A stretch of 64,000 nucleotides of DNA from Macrostomum hystrix. Lineage: Eukaryota > Platyhelminthes > Macrostomidae. The translations under genes were made by a program, and so were the position numbers. Location of the stretch: positions 2,915,501 through 2,979,500 of the forward strand of contig CATNEN010000038.1 of NCBI GenBank assembly GCA_950097015.1. Reading direction: 5' to 3'. Below the pieces are notes generated by a model. That model had not been told where the DNA came from. It saw nothing but the letters and a program-made list of their open reading frames with translations, and did no database searches. Shown here one piece after another: positions 26,889-38,239 of the stretch (its first letter is position 1; every line of letters begins with the position of its first letter).

Positions 26889-27821
26889 ACGGACGGTTGG
26901 ATAAAGGCGAAGTTTTTATTGTTATCAAAGATATCGTAGTGGGTGAATGTCATGAGCTAGCCTTACTTTAGATACAATAAATTTCATCCGTTATATCTTA
27001 AATATTGTCGCTTTACTCATTTTCTGACAGTAACGCCCTCACTGTCTACTTGTTATTAGCGTGTTTCGTGTTTCAGTCCAGCCGTGTGCCACTGTTGAGC
27101 CGGATTTTGTAAGGCCGTTTATCTCTAGACTGGTGTAACGTGGCACGGATTATCTAATATTTCTACTTGCAGTAGTTTAAACAGGTTGCGCCTAAAGATC
27201 AACGAGAAGGCCCACTCCAACCGGCGGTGCCAAGAGTCGGTGCGTCATTTCACGGCCCGCTGTCTGATTTGCTTATTTTTTTAGTAATCATTTTCTACGT
27301 TAATTATCGCTTTATTTCTGTTGATTCCGGGTCACACATTGAGCTCAAACTGACTCAAGCGACAAGCTTGAGGGGAACAGAATCCCAGTGAAAATTGATT
27401 TGCCTAATCACTTAACCTGCGCGCATTGTGACTCAGTGCAATATTTGAAATTCTACTGCTAGTATATTCTATGCCTAATTAACTAATTCATCTGGTATCC
27501 GTGCTTATCTGTTTAGTTCATTATTTACACTCGATTCGCGTGGTCTGTTATAGTTCTGCTTTTCTTTCTTTATTATAGGCCCACCCAAAGCTGCATCACG
27601 CTGATCTTGTGGCAATGATTTTTTTCACCACAGAATCTGTGTCGCAGCCGTGTCTATTTAATTGAATCTGATTGTCAACCTGCTAATCTATTTGTGCGCA
27701 TGAGACCCAATTATAGATCGCTATTGATAACTTACTGTCGAACTGTTTTTGGTAGCAATCGTTCAATTTGTTTCTGTTGTCTCGTTTATTTGGTTTCAGC
27801 CTTGGAATATTTTCGGAATCT
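26889..27821. other. Intergenic, no gene recognised
   Basis: Mostly AT-rich. A short GC-richer island at about 27183-27240 is open in more than one frame and preceded by ttgcag, but it is too short to assign. Confidence 0.4.
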
Positions 27822-28422
27822 GTTCGGTGGACAGTTTCGGGATCTGTTCGGTGGACAGTTTCGGGATCTGTTCGGTGGACAGTTTCAGGATCTGTTCGGT
27901 GGACAGTTTCAGGATCTGTTCAGTGGACAGTTTCAGGATCTGTTCGGTGGACAGTTTCACGATCTGTTCGGTGGACAGTTTCAGGATCTGTTCGGTGGAC
28001 AGTTTCACGATCTGTTCGGTGGACAGTTTCAGGATCTGTTCGGTGGACAGTTTCGGGATCTGTTCGGTGGACAGTTTCAGGATCTGTTCAGTGGACAGTT
28101 TCAGGATCTGTTCGGTGGACAGTTTCGGGATCTGTTCGGTGGACAGTTTCGGGATCTGTTCGGTGGACAGTTTCAGGATCTGTTCAGTGGACAGTTTCAG
28201 GATCTGTTCGGTGGACAGTTTCGGGATCTGTTCGGTGGACAGTTTCAGTATCTGTTCGGTGGACAGTTTCAGGATCTGTTCGGAAGACAGTTTCAGGATC
28301 TGTTCGGAAGACAGTTTCAGGATCTGTTCGGTGGACAGTTTCAGGATCTGTTCGGAAGACAGTTTCAGGATCTGTTCGGAAGACAGTTTCAGGATCTGTT
28401 CGGAAGACAGTTTCGGGACCTG
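27822..28422. repeat. 24-bp minisatellite, unit ttcggtggacagtttcaggatctg
   Basis: About 25 copies. Variant units (frequent cgggatctg, some aagacagtttc) are clustered. The 24-bp length is a multiple of three, so all copies keep frame and several strands/frames stay open; I regard these as artefacts. Confidence 0.93.
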
Positions 28423-28429
28423 TTTTCTT

Positions 28430-28854
28430 TGGCACACGTTTTTTAGTTTGAAGAGTACTTTAGTGACGTCAATGCTTGTAGCCGGGTAACCTAATAGCCC
28501 AATTCAGATTCGGAGTAGTTCTTGAAGTGTTTTATTAACTGGCTGCTGGGAAAATCGCGCTACAAGAACTTGCCTACATTATGCCAAGATTCGAGTTTTG
28601 GAAATGACAGCTTACAACACAATATCCGCATCTCTATCAGCTGGAGTGAAACTGCTGACTTACTTTTCTTTTGCGCTTCACTTCACTCCTTTCCGTTGTC
28701 TGAGTGTTGGAACTTTCTATTAGATCATTTATTCCCTGTCTGCTTTGCGTGATTGTTCTCTTCTCCCCTTCCCTTCTCTCCTCTCTTCTTCTCGTGTTCT
28801 CTTTTCTACTCTCCCTTCCTCTCCTATTCTCTCTTCTTTTATCTCCACTTATAC
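28430..28854. other. Intergenic, CT-rich stretch, no gene recognised
   Basis: Contains a pyrimidine-rich run (about 28750-28850) next to the 3' end of a minus-strand SINE. No exon supported. Confidence 0.4.
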
Positions 28855-29185
28855 GATAATAATAATAATTGCAGCAGGGCGGCGGGCACCAGCGAGGAGG
28901 CAATTCTGCCCATTTCGCTGACTCCTGAGCACACACGCACACAGATACTGTACACAGGCACACGCTCACACAGGTGTGTACATCTGCCCTGAATTTCTCA
29001 TCGTCAGGCAGTGTACACTCTCACTGTGCCTTGGAGGTTGGCCCTCAGGGGCGTAAATTGCACGACAAGCCCCCAGGCCTTCTCTCCTCTGCTGCGCCTA
29101 AAATGAATGTGGCCTCGCCGCGGAATCTACCTCTGGGACCTTGGTGCGAGAGGCAAACGCGTTAAACGCTCTGCCACTAACCCCT
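28855..29185 (-). mobile_element. tRNA-derived SINE, near full length
   Basis: Read on the minus strand it has the head tggcagagcg (A box), a tRNA-like region with a damaged B box, the conserved body (gcgaggccacatt, ggcttgtcgtgcaattta, gtgtacactgcctgacgatg) and an (ATT)n tail, visible on the plus strand as aataataataatt at 28857-28870. Confidence 0.85.
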
Positions 29186-29551
29186 CTCATCTCCCCTTAT
29201 TTCTCCGCTTCTGAATTGTTTCAATCCTCAGTGTACAGTCAGTGTCAGTCACATTCGATGTAGGCACGCGTATGTCAGAATTATCAAACATTTCATCTGA
29301 GTATGAAATTATTTGATCGCCAAAACGCACTAACAGTGATTACGTAACCATCGACGGGCTGATGAGAGTCCTGTGTCAGCCGCGAGAGCCTGCAGATGAG
29401 GATGCAAATTAATCGTTGTCATTTACATATGAATGTTAGTAAATTTGGCCCTTCCAATTTTCTAGCTACAGATCAGAGCCATTCCATCGACATTGTCACC
29501 CACTTGAGATTGACACTATAAAGAATACAGTATTATAACGTTATATATTGG

Positions 29552-29970
29552 CGCTTTCAAATCACCGGTGGCGCTCCGAAATCACCGGTGGCGCTCTTGA
29601 AGCCCTCGGTGGCGCTCCTGAATCCCTCGGTGGCGCTCCAAAATCACCGGTGGCGCTCCAAAATCACCGGTGGCGCTCCAAAATCACCGGTGGCGCTCCA
29701 AAATCACCGGTGGCGCTCTTGAAGCCCTCTGTGGCGCTCCAAAATCACCGGTGGCGCTCCTGAATCCCTCGGTGGCGCTCCAAAATCACCGGTGGCGCTC
29801 CAAAATCACCGGTGGCGCTCCAAAATCACCGGTGGCGCTCCAAAATCACCGGTGGCGCTCCAAAATCACCGGTGGCGCTCCAAAATCACCAGTGGCGCTC
29901 CTGAATCACCGGTGGCGCTACCGTATCCCTCGGTTGCGGTCCAAAATCACCGGTGGCGCTCCCAAATTCG
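29552..29970. repeat. 20-bp minisatellite, unit aaaatcaccggtggcgctcc
   Basis: About 20 copies, with an alternative tgaatccctcggtggcgctc unit appearing in several places. Each regular unit contains the palindrome accggt. Confidence 0.93.
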
Positions 29971-29984
29971 TGGCACCTTAATAA

Positions 29985-30739
29985 AACAAACTCACGCAAT
30001 CTAAAAGTCTGGCTCTGCCTCTGGACATGATGTCAGCTTAAAAATAGACTGATGGACACTTGTCTGTTCCCGTGTGAGCTTTATCATCGAATTGTTTTAC
30101 TTTGCAGTCGATCCATTAGCAATCTGAAGGCTACTGCGTGTTTGACGACTTCCCAGTTAACTTTCAATTTCTGGTGCCTGCTTTACAGTCTATGTTTGCG
30201 GAAGCAGACTTTGTCAAGAATTGAAGGGCATAAATTATTGCTGTAAAAGCAGATTTTGATTAAACGATCCCGGAGCGTTTGCCCTCGCCTCAGATTCTTC
30301 TGAAACGCGAAACAGAGAAGATAGCTTTGGATGTCAAGTTATCGTTCTGGCGGTCAGCGCTCATTGGCTGGAATCGTTGATTGGGACTGGGACCAAAAAG
30401 AGTTTTGGAGAGGAGATTGTGGATTGTAGAGCTATAAAGTTTGGGCGAAACTGTCTGCCGTGAAGTGTCACTAGAAGCAGGCACGAGTCGCTAAAGTAAA
30501 GCACTTTTTATAGCTATGAAAACATTTTTTTAAGTTCATAAACTACTGTTCAAAAGGCAATGGCGACTACGATTGAGAGGTAAATTAGCTATTTTATGAT
30601 TGTTTCTAAAGGTATATATTGGGGAGAAGCCGAATTAAATTTTAAAAGGGACGCCTTAAAAGAGAGGTTGAAACCTGTAAAAAAATAAAATAAATTATGA
30701 CTCAACGTCTCCACTGCACAATATCCGGTCTATAGTTGG
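29985..30739. other. 5' flank of the GPCR gene
   Basis: AT-rich sequence leading to the GPCR start codon. No second gene recognised; core promoter elements are not clear. Confidence 0.4.
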
Positions 30740-33700
30740 ATGTTGAACATCTCCGCTATGGACGATGAAGCGCTGAAAGCTGGAGGACTCAACTCGACGA
30801 AGTTGGCGATAAATCAGGACGACTCGAACTGCGTGTGGCAGTCGAGCAAGTCGGAGCCCCTGGTGGTGACAGCCCTGGTCCTGATGGCCTCCGTTGGCAT
30901 CGGCGGCAACTGCTTTGGCATCGGCGTGATGACCCTTGGCGGACTACTGCGCCGATCACCGATCTTCAGCTTCTTCTTAGCGATCTCGCTGGCTGATCTG
31001 CTGTCGATCGGGAGTCTGGTGATGGAGATCTGCCTCACGATGGGGCTCACGTTCCCCACCTCCGCCATGCAGTGCAGGTCAGTTTAACAAACCGCTTTTC
31101 TGTTGGAAAATATCTTCTGAATTCATATTGTTGTACTATACACTCGTACCAAGGCCACTGGGTGGGCTTGGAGGTCAACCCCTGCTAATCAGTCAGCGTT
31201 TCGCTTAAAGTGAACCTGGGTGGAGCTGGGTGACGTCGTATGGGTGTGCCGTCTTATGGATGTGACGTCTTGACATCTTATGGATGTGACGTCGTATGGA
31301 TGTGACGTCGTATGGATGTGACGTCGTATGGATGTGACGTCGTATGGGTGTGACGTCGTATGGGTGTGACGTCTTGTGGGTGTGACGTCTTATGGATGTG
31401 ACCAAGTATGGGTGTGACGTCGTATGGGTGTGAAGTCTTATGAGTTGTGGCGTCTTACGAATGTGACGTCATGGATGTGATATGTGTTAGATGTGACCTA
31501 TTTATAGTTTCGTGATCGGAGGCTTTGTGAATTTGACATTTCTTGTGAATTTCTTCAGCCTTACCGTCAGGGACTAACTTCCCCACACGCCTTAAGCATA
31601 CATTTGGCGTTTCTAGCTTGGTGTGTATCATTTTCGACGATCATAACTCGCAAAATAATTAGATGATGGATGGATCAATTCTACTCGATTGTGGTTAATT
31701 GGCTGGGAAATTGTTCTTGTCGATACCCACAGACAGACGCAATTTTCTGATCTATTAATTACTTATACGTAATTACTCATAGGTAATTACTCGTACGCTA
31801 TTTGTTATAAACGGCATGCAGCCAGGGTCATTTGATATTTCAATTATCTCGAGACAGACTGCATCTTCCCTACTGACGCCCCGACTGAGCCTGTCGAATC
31901 GTCGATGTGCTAATCGCGCCTCCAATGCACTTATGTCTGGGGTTTATCTGCTGGCGTTTCCAGGAAAAGAAAAAGAGAACTGATTACCCGAACGCCGCCG
32001 CCGCTGCAGCCTCTCGTGGGCAGCCAGGACAGAAATACGTCGGAAAATGTTTCCCTTCACTACTTAGACATTGTGGTGTAAAGCAGAAAGCTGACGCGAT
32101 TGTTGATCAGCGAGAGCAGGTCAAGCAGGTCGCCCATTGGGGCTTAGACATTGCTGTCGAAAGCGGGTATGACGAAGCAAGGCTGCGAAATCACTCCCTG
32201 CGGCAGCTCCGTGAACAAAAATATTATAACAATGGCCAGCAGCATCATTGTGGTCCGCTGCTTCCGGCTGTCCTCCTCGGCTCCCGGTTGGAGGACTTGA
32301 CGCTGTTCAGTAGCTCCTTTCTTCGCCTGGCGGCCTTGGACATCTCCATAATAAGCAGAATGACTGACAGCATGATGCATGGAACAATATTGTACAGGAT
32401 GGCGATGGTCCAGTAGTTCGAGCGCAGCAGCGGCTGGCTCACCCACTCAGGTGTCGAGATAAAGTACACGGTGCGATCGCTAACGGGTGACTGGCAGGCG
32501 CGGGCCGCATTCACCAGGTAGTTGGGCATATTTTTTAGGCACAGCAGGCCGTAGGTGGCCGGGATGCTGATGAAGGCGTTGCGGCTGCTGGCCTGCTGAG
32601 CTCCGCGCGTTGGCAGCGCGATGTACATTTTGCGGAACACGGCCAGGGCCACTGTAAGCCAGCAGGCCACAGTGTGCAGCACCAGCACTAGTCTAATAGT
32701 GAGCAGCAAGTACACAATCCACCCGTAGGCAGTGTGTCCTCAGGTGACAGGATGATAAAGTGCAACACCTGGCCAGGGGGGTTTTAAATGGTAATTGGTC
32801 AGTTTTGTATGAAAACGAGTCCGTTTGGACAAAAAATGTAAGGCTTCTAAACACAACCCTGTTTCGACCATTTCATGTATAAAAAAACAAAAAATCTTTG
32901 TACAAAGAGCACGGGATCTTTGTTCTCAGTATCCCAATCACCAGGGTCTCCTTCATCACCGTCTGGAGCATCGGCGGCGACTGTCGGCACCTTAAAAAAG
33001 CAGCCATCTTTGAGATGCCGATCGGATGCTTTTTTGAAGGTCCCGGCGGTCGCCGCCGATGCTTCAGAGGCTCGATTGTGGAGCCGACATGGTTCCATGA
33101 TGACTATTCCACGAAAATCGTTGACTATCTCGACGATGCCGATGTTTTGCGATTCTGGAAGTGGTTTCATCGGATGGAGCGGAAAATGTAAGCCCGTGTT
33201 CTCGCGGTTTTCGTGGCAATTGGTTAAATATTTTTAGAGATTTAGAAAAATAAATATTTGGGTATTTGAAATGCTCTGTGGTCTTTCTACTGTTAATTGA
33301 ATATGACCTCGTAGCGTAATCGAGCTCAGGGACCTTGGCGCGTGGGAAAAACGTGTTAGACTGCTCAGCCCATAGACTCATATAGCAGTTTCCACACAGA
33401 CTTCCATTTCTGAGCACGCTACTGTAGCTACAACTTAAGTGCAGCTACTTAAGTGCTTATTCATTTCATCACAGCACCTTTAAAGCCTTGCGGAAGTTGT
33501 GGCAACTCTGGCCTTTTAAACTCTTCTTGCAATCATTTCCAGAAAGTACTAATATTCTTTGCTTTGAACTTCACGAAAGCGTTTATAGATACGGTCGGCA
33601 GTGCCTTTGCTTTGAGAACTTCACGAAAGCGTTTATAGATACGGTCGGCAGTGCCTAACACATACCATTTGAATAGATAGTTCAATTCCAAAGCCACAAC

Positions 33701-35841
33701 TATTAAGTATGGTCCGAAAAACCCATGCACTTTGAAAGCCCAAGTGCATACGAGTGTATTGTCGACATTTTACCTACCGCACTTATAGCTCGTATTTATG
33801 TCAAGAAAAGTGCACTGTGAATATCTTAGCAATCGCATGAATAGATGCGTAGAATTGTCTCTCGCTCCAGTCGTCTCGAACCGATCGAGACAAGGACAAA
33901 ACGCTGCCAAGAAAATCGCGGCTATCCGACCGCTGATCTATCCATCAGGCCCTGTACTGCGACGCATTCGCATCTGGCAGGTCAGGCACTGAAGCAGAAT
34001 TTTATCCTCTAAGTTCAGTTCGGTATCTAAAAGCTTAAAAACGTCTGTCAGAAATGGAGAAACTGTCTTAAAGTGCACACAAAAAACTTTTACCTTTCGT
34101 TCTGTGTGCATGCAGTCATGCAGTCTGTTCCAGGCGGTGGTCGAGACTGCCGCGCTGTACAGACCTCTGCGCTGAGTGATTCGCTCTAACAGCAAGTCCC
34201 ACGCGGCCTGCTCCGTAGCCTTCAACTGTAGAACTACCATAGGGGGTACCACGTGCTCCCCCCGGCCGGCAAGGAAGGACAGTTTTTTGGGTTGCACCCG
34301 AACGGAGCAACGCAAGCACACAGAACTCAAGATCACGGGCCAACTTTTTGTTGCGCATCTTCTGAAACAAGAATAAAGTCGCCAGCTCTTCAGACTATTG
34401 AGATATTGAATGTTTCTGGCCGAAGGTCGGATTTTTCCTATGCACGAATTAGCATTGCGCCTCAGTGCGGCCTTGCCAGGCCTTCAAAACTGATCAGCAT
34501 GTCACCCGAATGTGCCTGCATTATCTCCATCTTCGGTGGTCACCTACCTTTATCTAGACGGATTTGCTGGACCTTCAATGGCTAAAACAGGTGGAAATAG
34601 GCCACTATGGACACCCTGACGCGAATTTGTCCAATTTCACTGATCAAGCCAAAATAATAGGCGCAGCTCAACCACAGTACACCATCGTCTAGTCTGTCAG
34701 CCAATCATTCACCACCCAACGCAGTTTTTTCAGCGAAATGAGGAAATGAGGGTAATACCCCCCTTGGTATAAAAACGAGCGGCAAAATGGCTTGGTAGTC
34801 CTACTGTTAAGATCAGTGACGAGCGAGTGACTATAAGTTTGAAATTAAGTACACTCAGATTTTATTGTCAGAGTTTTTTACTTCAAAGCAGAATATTCCA
34901 AAATGGAGAACTTGCACCGATCCACTCTCTTTGTTCGCAGATTTCGCTACTTCCTGCCCACAATGGCCTTCTGTGTCTCGGCCAACCTGCTGGCAACGGT
35001 CAGCGTCGAGTGGCTCTGCATGCTTCGATCCACCGTGCGCCGAACTCGCCGCCGTATCCTGCTAGAAGTGGCCGCAGTTGTGACCGTCAGCGCAGCCATC
35101 AACTGTCACTCGGTGTTCACGGCTCGCCTGTTGAAAGCGACGGATCGGGGCGTGAACGGCACCGGGTGCCTCATAATGGGCATCTGCCAGCCTCTGACCG
35201 GAGCTCGCGGCGGCCGCTTCCTTCAGCTGTGGAACGCCAACGGTTGGCTGCTGTTCTCCATTCTGCCCCTAGTTGTCATGGCAACCGCTAGCGGCCTCCT
35301 AATCCGGGCCGTCAGTAGTCGGCTGCGTCAGTTAAACGTTGGCGAGGAACGCGAAGACGCCGGAGCCGTTTCGAGAAATGCCTGCGCTGCTCAAGTTGCA
35401 GCTCAGAACCGACGGCTGACTCGAACCTTGGTCAGCATCCTGCTGCTGTTCCTGCTGTTCAACCTGCCCTACTACCTGGTGACTGGCGGCTGGCTCATGC
35501 GACTGGCCAATAAGCTGTCGGGCACCTCGCCGTTGAACATCAAGGCCTGGGGCGCGGCCGGTCACGTGTGCCGATTCGCCAAGCTGGCCAATCACTGCCT
35601 GAGCTTCAGCGTCTACGCCTTCGGCTCCGCGTTTCGTCAGGCGGCGCCCGACCTCTGCTGCCGACGAGGTCGCGGCGGCAACGGCGCTGGCAGTCGACAA
35701 CGCCACAACGGCGGACGCAGTGCCGGTACGCAAGGCCGTAGCAGCGGGGTGACCGGAACCAGCGGCGGCTTCGGAGTCTCGAGGCGACGCGGCACCTACA
35801 GCAGCGCCGTTGCGGGCTCTGCCGCAGTCACCGAGCTCTGA
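30740..35841 (+). CDS. Rhodopsin-class G protein-coupled receptor, two exons
   Basis: Exons 30740-31077 and 34941-35841 join AG|A in frame to give 412 residues. Exon 1 encodes an extracellular N-terminus with an NST glycosylation site, TM1 with the GN motif (VGIGGNCFGIG), TM2 (FFLAISLADLLSIGSL, with the conserved LAxxD) and the Cys before TM3. Exon 2 encodes TM3 to TM7: TM6 reads LLFLLFNLPYYLVTG, and TM7/helix 8 reads NHCLSFSVYAFGSAFRQ. The DRY box is replaced by VEWLCM and the NPxxY proline is absent. The tail is Gly/Arg/Ser rich. This is a plasma-membrane receptor of class A; ligand unknown, possibly a lineage-specific peptide or orphan receptor. The first ATG with an open extracellular domain was chosen. 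The 3.9-kb intron contains a minisatellite, an antisense GPCR pseudogene and SINE pieces. Confidence 0.85.
31225..31470. repeat. 16-bp minisatellite in the GPCR intron, unit gtatggatgtgacgtc
   Basis: About fifteen copies, each with the palindromic tgacgtc(a) core, which resembles a cAMP-response half-site. Located about 150 bp after the exon 1 donor. Confidence 0.88.
32005..32738 (-). pseudogene. Decayed peptide-type GPCR fragment (TM3-TM7), antisense in the GPCR intron
   Basis: On the minus strand, starting after a possible acceptor (cctgag) at 32738, the translation gives TM3 (YGWIVYLLLTIRLVLVLH), TM4 and TM5 (NYWTIAILYNIVPCIMLS). After a frameshift near 32270-32300 it gives a TM6 of the FMRFamide/sex-peptide receptor type (RTTMMLLAIVIIFLFTELPQ), then a TM7-like LLDLLSLINNRVSFLLYTTM. 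There is an in-frame TAA between TM6 and TM7, and TAG TGA directly after TM7. No exon for TM1-TM2 was found upstream. Three stops, one frameshift and missing start support a pseudogene rather than a sequencing slip. It is not a copy of the host GPCR, whose TM6/TM7 differ. Confidence 0.85.
32964..33066. repeat. Imperfect long inverted repeat (hairpin-forming)
   Basis: The left arm gcatcggcggcgactgtcgg plus accttaaaaaagca pairs with a right arm whose complement reads gcatcggcggcgaccgccgg plus accttcaaaaaagca. Arms are about 40 bases and the loop about 20. It could be a degenerate MITE or a hairpin RNA precursor in the GPCR intron. Confidence 0.7.
33303..33385 (-). mobile_element. SINE 5' head fragment
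   Basis: Minus-strand sequence with a tRNA-like head (ctgagcagtctaacacg) followed by gcgccaaggtccctgagctc and gattacg, matching the A-box to B-box part of the SINE family but lacking its body and tail. Confidence 0.55.
33556..33657. repeat. Tandem duplication of about 47 bp
   Basis: The block beginning gctttgaacttcacgaaagc and ending ggtcggcagtgcct occurs twice in a row with a 2-base difference (gaactt versus gagaactt). On the minus strand it is part of a short open stretch of unknown meaning. Confidence 0.85.
34094..34361 (-). other. Exon-like open segment, weakly doublecortin-like
   Basis: Minus-strand sequence bounded by an acceptor (cttgtttcag at 34361) and a donor (aaag|gtaaaag at 34094), open in one frame through both ends. 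Its translation includes VQPKKLSFLAGRGEHVV and AAWDLLLERITQRRGL, reminiscent of the N-half of a doublecortin-type domain; I am not sure. It lies inside the GPCR intron on the opposite strand. The first part and its upstream flank recur at 50075-50205. It may be an isolated exon of a nested gene or a duplicated gene scrap. Confidence 0.3.
34768..34775 (+). promoter_or_regulatory. TATA-box-like element before GPCR exon 2
   Basis: The sequence ggTATAAAAAcg is followed about 45-60 bases later by gatcagtgacg. An ATG at 34903 (context caaaATGG) is in frame with the TM3-TM7 exon through the splice acceptor. This could drive an internal, N-terminally shortened transcript. Weak evidence from sequence alone. 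Confidence 0.3.
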
Positions 35842-35861
35842 CGCTGAGGACCTCTAGACAC

Positions 35862-36073
35862 AGGACCACTTGAATTAGGACCACTTGAATTAGGACCACT
35901 TGAATAAAGACCACTAAAATTAAGACCATTAGAATTGGGACCACTTGAGTTAGGACCACTTGAAATAGGACCACTTGAAGTAGGACCACTTGAATTAGGA
36001 CCACTTGAATTAGGACCACTTGAATAAGGACCACTAAAATTAAGACCATTAGAATTAAGACCACTAGAGTTAA
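35862..36073. repeat. 15-bp minisatellite, unit ttgaattaggaccac
   Basis: About fourteen copies beginning about 20 bp after the GPCR stop codon, so probably within the 3' UTR. A block of five units (including attaagaccattaga forms) is itself repeated. Confidence 0.88.
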
Positions 36074-36896
36074 TGGTCCAAAGTGTTGTACTCGAGATCT
36101 GTGCGATGTTCTTTGGAGGCCAACTTTGCTCTGAAACTCATCGCGTGCTCAAATACCTGCAATGAAGTGCTCACAGTGCTCAGAATAGAAAAGTGTAAAA
36201 AAACCCTATTCTAGCTGTCCCCTAATTGTGCTCCGATTAATTAAGCGAAATCGGCCTTCAAAAAATAGCCCAGAGATCGCAAGTGGAACAACTTTCTACT
36301 TCCAAATGTGGTCCCTGGATCTGGCCTTCTCAAATTTCCGTGTCCGGTGAGTTAAAAGATCAATTTTATGCAGGGCACGCTTTCGCAAGCAGAAGATTTA
36401 GAAGATCTTGTTCTTTCGGCAGTGTCTCGCGATAAGTTACTGTTTGTAGTTTAACTGAGCTTTTAGTTACTTCTGAGTGAAGGGTCAGAAGTTCGAATCC
36501 CAATTACTATACTTAAGAAATAACTCAATTCCCTACCGCTCTAGGATTGGAAATTGCCTACTGGAGAGACCCAGCTGGCCCAGATGTAATGCCTATTTTA
36601 TCCATTCTATCAAGTTCAACATGAATTAGCAAGGACCTGACTATCGAATCATTCCAAGTCGCGTTCAATATGACTTCCGAAGATCGGACTCATAATGATA
36701 TTCTTATCGGCTGACTAAGCGCATTGTGGCCTGGGCAAAGCTTAGCTGTAATTATGCTTGCATTGGCCTGCCTGGGTCCGAGATTTCTCTGCACTTTTAG
36801 CTCGTATCAATCGAACCAACAGTTCCAGCTTCGCGATATCAAATACTGATATATGTTCGATTGTCGCTATCACTACTCATAGTAATAGGGTTTGAG
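36074..36896. other. Intergenic, no gene recognised
   Basis: A tRNA B-box-like agttcgaatcccaatt at about 36490 hints at an old SINE, but the rest of the tRNA fold was not convincing. Confidence 0.35.
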
Positions 36897-37656
36897 CAGT
36901 TTCCAATCAGATTCTTCAGCAGTTTCCAATCAGATTCTTCAGCATTTTCCAATCAGATTCTTCAGCAGTTTCCAATCATATTTTTCAGCAGTTTCCAATC
37001 AGAATCTTCAGCAGTTTCCAATCAGAATCTTCAGCAGTTTCCAATCAGATTCTTCAGCAGTTTCCAATCAGATTCTTCAGCAGTTTCCAATCAGAATCTT
37101 CAGCAGTTTCCAATCAGATTCTTCAGCAGTTTCCAATCAGATTCTTCAGCAGTTTCCAATCAGAATCTTCAGCAGTTTCCAATCAGAATCTTCAGCAGTT
37201 TCCAATAATATATTTCAGCAGTTTCCAACCAGATTCTTCAGCAGTTTCCAATCAGATTCTTCAGCAGTTTCCAATCAGATTCTTCAGCAGTTTCCAATCA
37301 GATTCTTCAGCAGTTTCCAATCATATTTTTCAGCAGTTTCCAATCAGAATCTTCAGCAGTTTCCAATCAGAATCTTCAGCAGTTTCCAATCATATTATTC
37401 AGCAGTTTCCAATCAGATTCTTCAGCAGTTTCCAATCAGATTCTTCAGCATTTTCCAATCATATTATTTAGCATTTTCTAATCAGATTCTTCAGCAGTTT
37501 CCAATCAGATTTTTCAGCAGTTTCCAATCAGATTCTTCAGCAGTTTCCAATCATATTATTCAGCAGTTTCCAATCATATTTTTCAGCAGTTTCCAATCAG
37601 ATTCTTCAGCATTTTCCAATCAGATTCTTCAGCAGTTTCCAATCAGATTCTTCTGC
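36897..37656. repeat. 20-bp minisatellite, unit ttcagcagtttccaatcaga
   Basis: About 38 copies with a limited set of variants (agattc, agaatc, atattt, atttcc). Variants are distributed in blocks, and two larger segments look duplicated. Confidence 0.93.
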
Positions 37657-38239
37657 TGTCTCCGTGTTGTAAATTATTCAATGCATAGTGATTATCGATA
37701 CATCACGAACGCACCATGATATCTTTCCGTGTTCTTTAAATGCGCAAAGCATAAATTATTACTGTTACAAATTTAGATAAAAAACTCTGAACAGACGCTT
37801 ACCTTCTGAGTAGTATTGTAGGGTTTGGAATCAATCTAATTTTTGCTTATATTTTTGTCGTTGTTGTCAACTGCTTTATCAGAATAAGTTATTTCTTTCT
37901 CTGTATTTTCCTATTTTGTGATAAAAACTGACTAAAACGTATTTGAGTAGTGGAGAAGCTAATCTGGAACTATGTGATAACACGTTTCACACTATATATT
38001 CGCACATTCAAAATTTATTTATAGTCCCGGCACAATAAAAGGAAAAAATTTCAATGCTGATTTCAACAGTAAAAGTTGATTGAAATCCTGAAAACGGATG
38101 CTTATTGTTTTAATTAGTAATATATACGAGTATTTACAACAGTGCTAATTATATACGTCAAATATAACGAGGTTAATTGCTCTTGTACAGCATTTGACGT
38201 CACAAAGCAACTGATTGCAATGGGACTCTTGCGTTGGAT
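37657..38239. other. 3' flank of the Robo-like gene, AT-rich
   Basis: Downstream of the Robo-like stop codon in transcript direction, so likely 3' UTR and intergenic sequence. No other gene seen. Confidence 0.4.

Noticed and set aside
27183-27240. Short peptide RLRLKINEKAHSNRRCQES resembling the start of an Olig-type bHLH
   Set aside because: Only a handful of residues match, the HLH part does not follow, and no neighbouring exon was found.
27694-28489. 250-codon frames in a 24-bp repeat
   Set aside because: Unit length is a multiple of three, open in five registers, no start context or homology.
29552-29970. Regularly spaced repeats resembling a CRISPR array
   Set aside because: Contiguous tandem units without unique spacers, in a eukaryotic genome; the same holds for all other arrays here.
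32847-33237. Open frames on both strands around the hairpin in the GPCR intron
   Set aside because: They follow from the inverted repeat, which makes the strands resemble each other; no domain or splice structure.
36430-36530. tRNA gene or SINE candidate with agttcgaatccc
   Set aside because: B-box-like sequence only; I could not fold an acceptor stem or find an A box or the SINE body.
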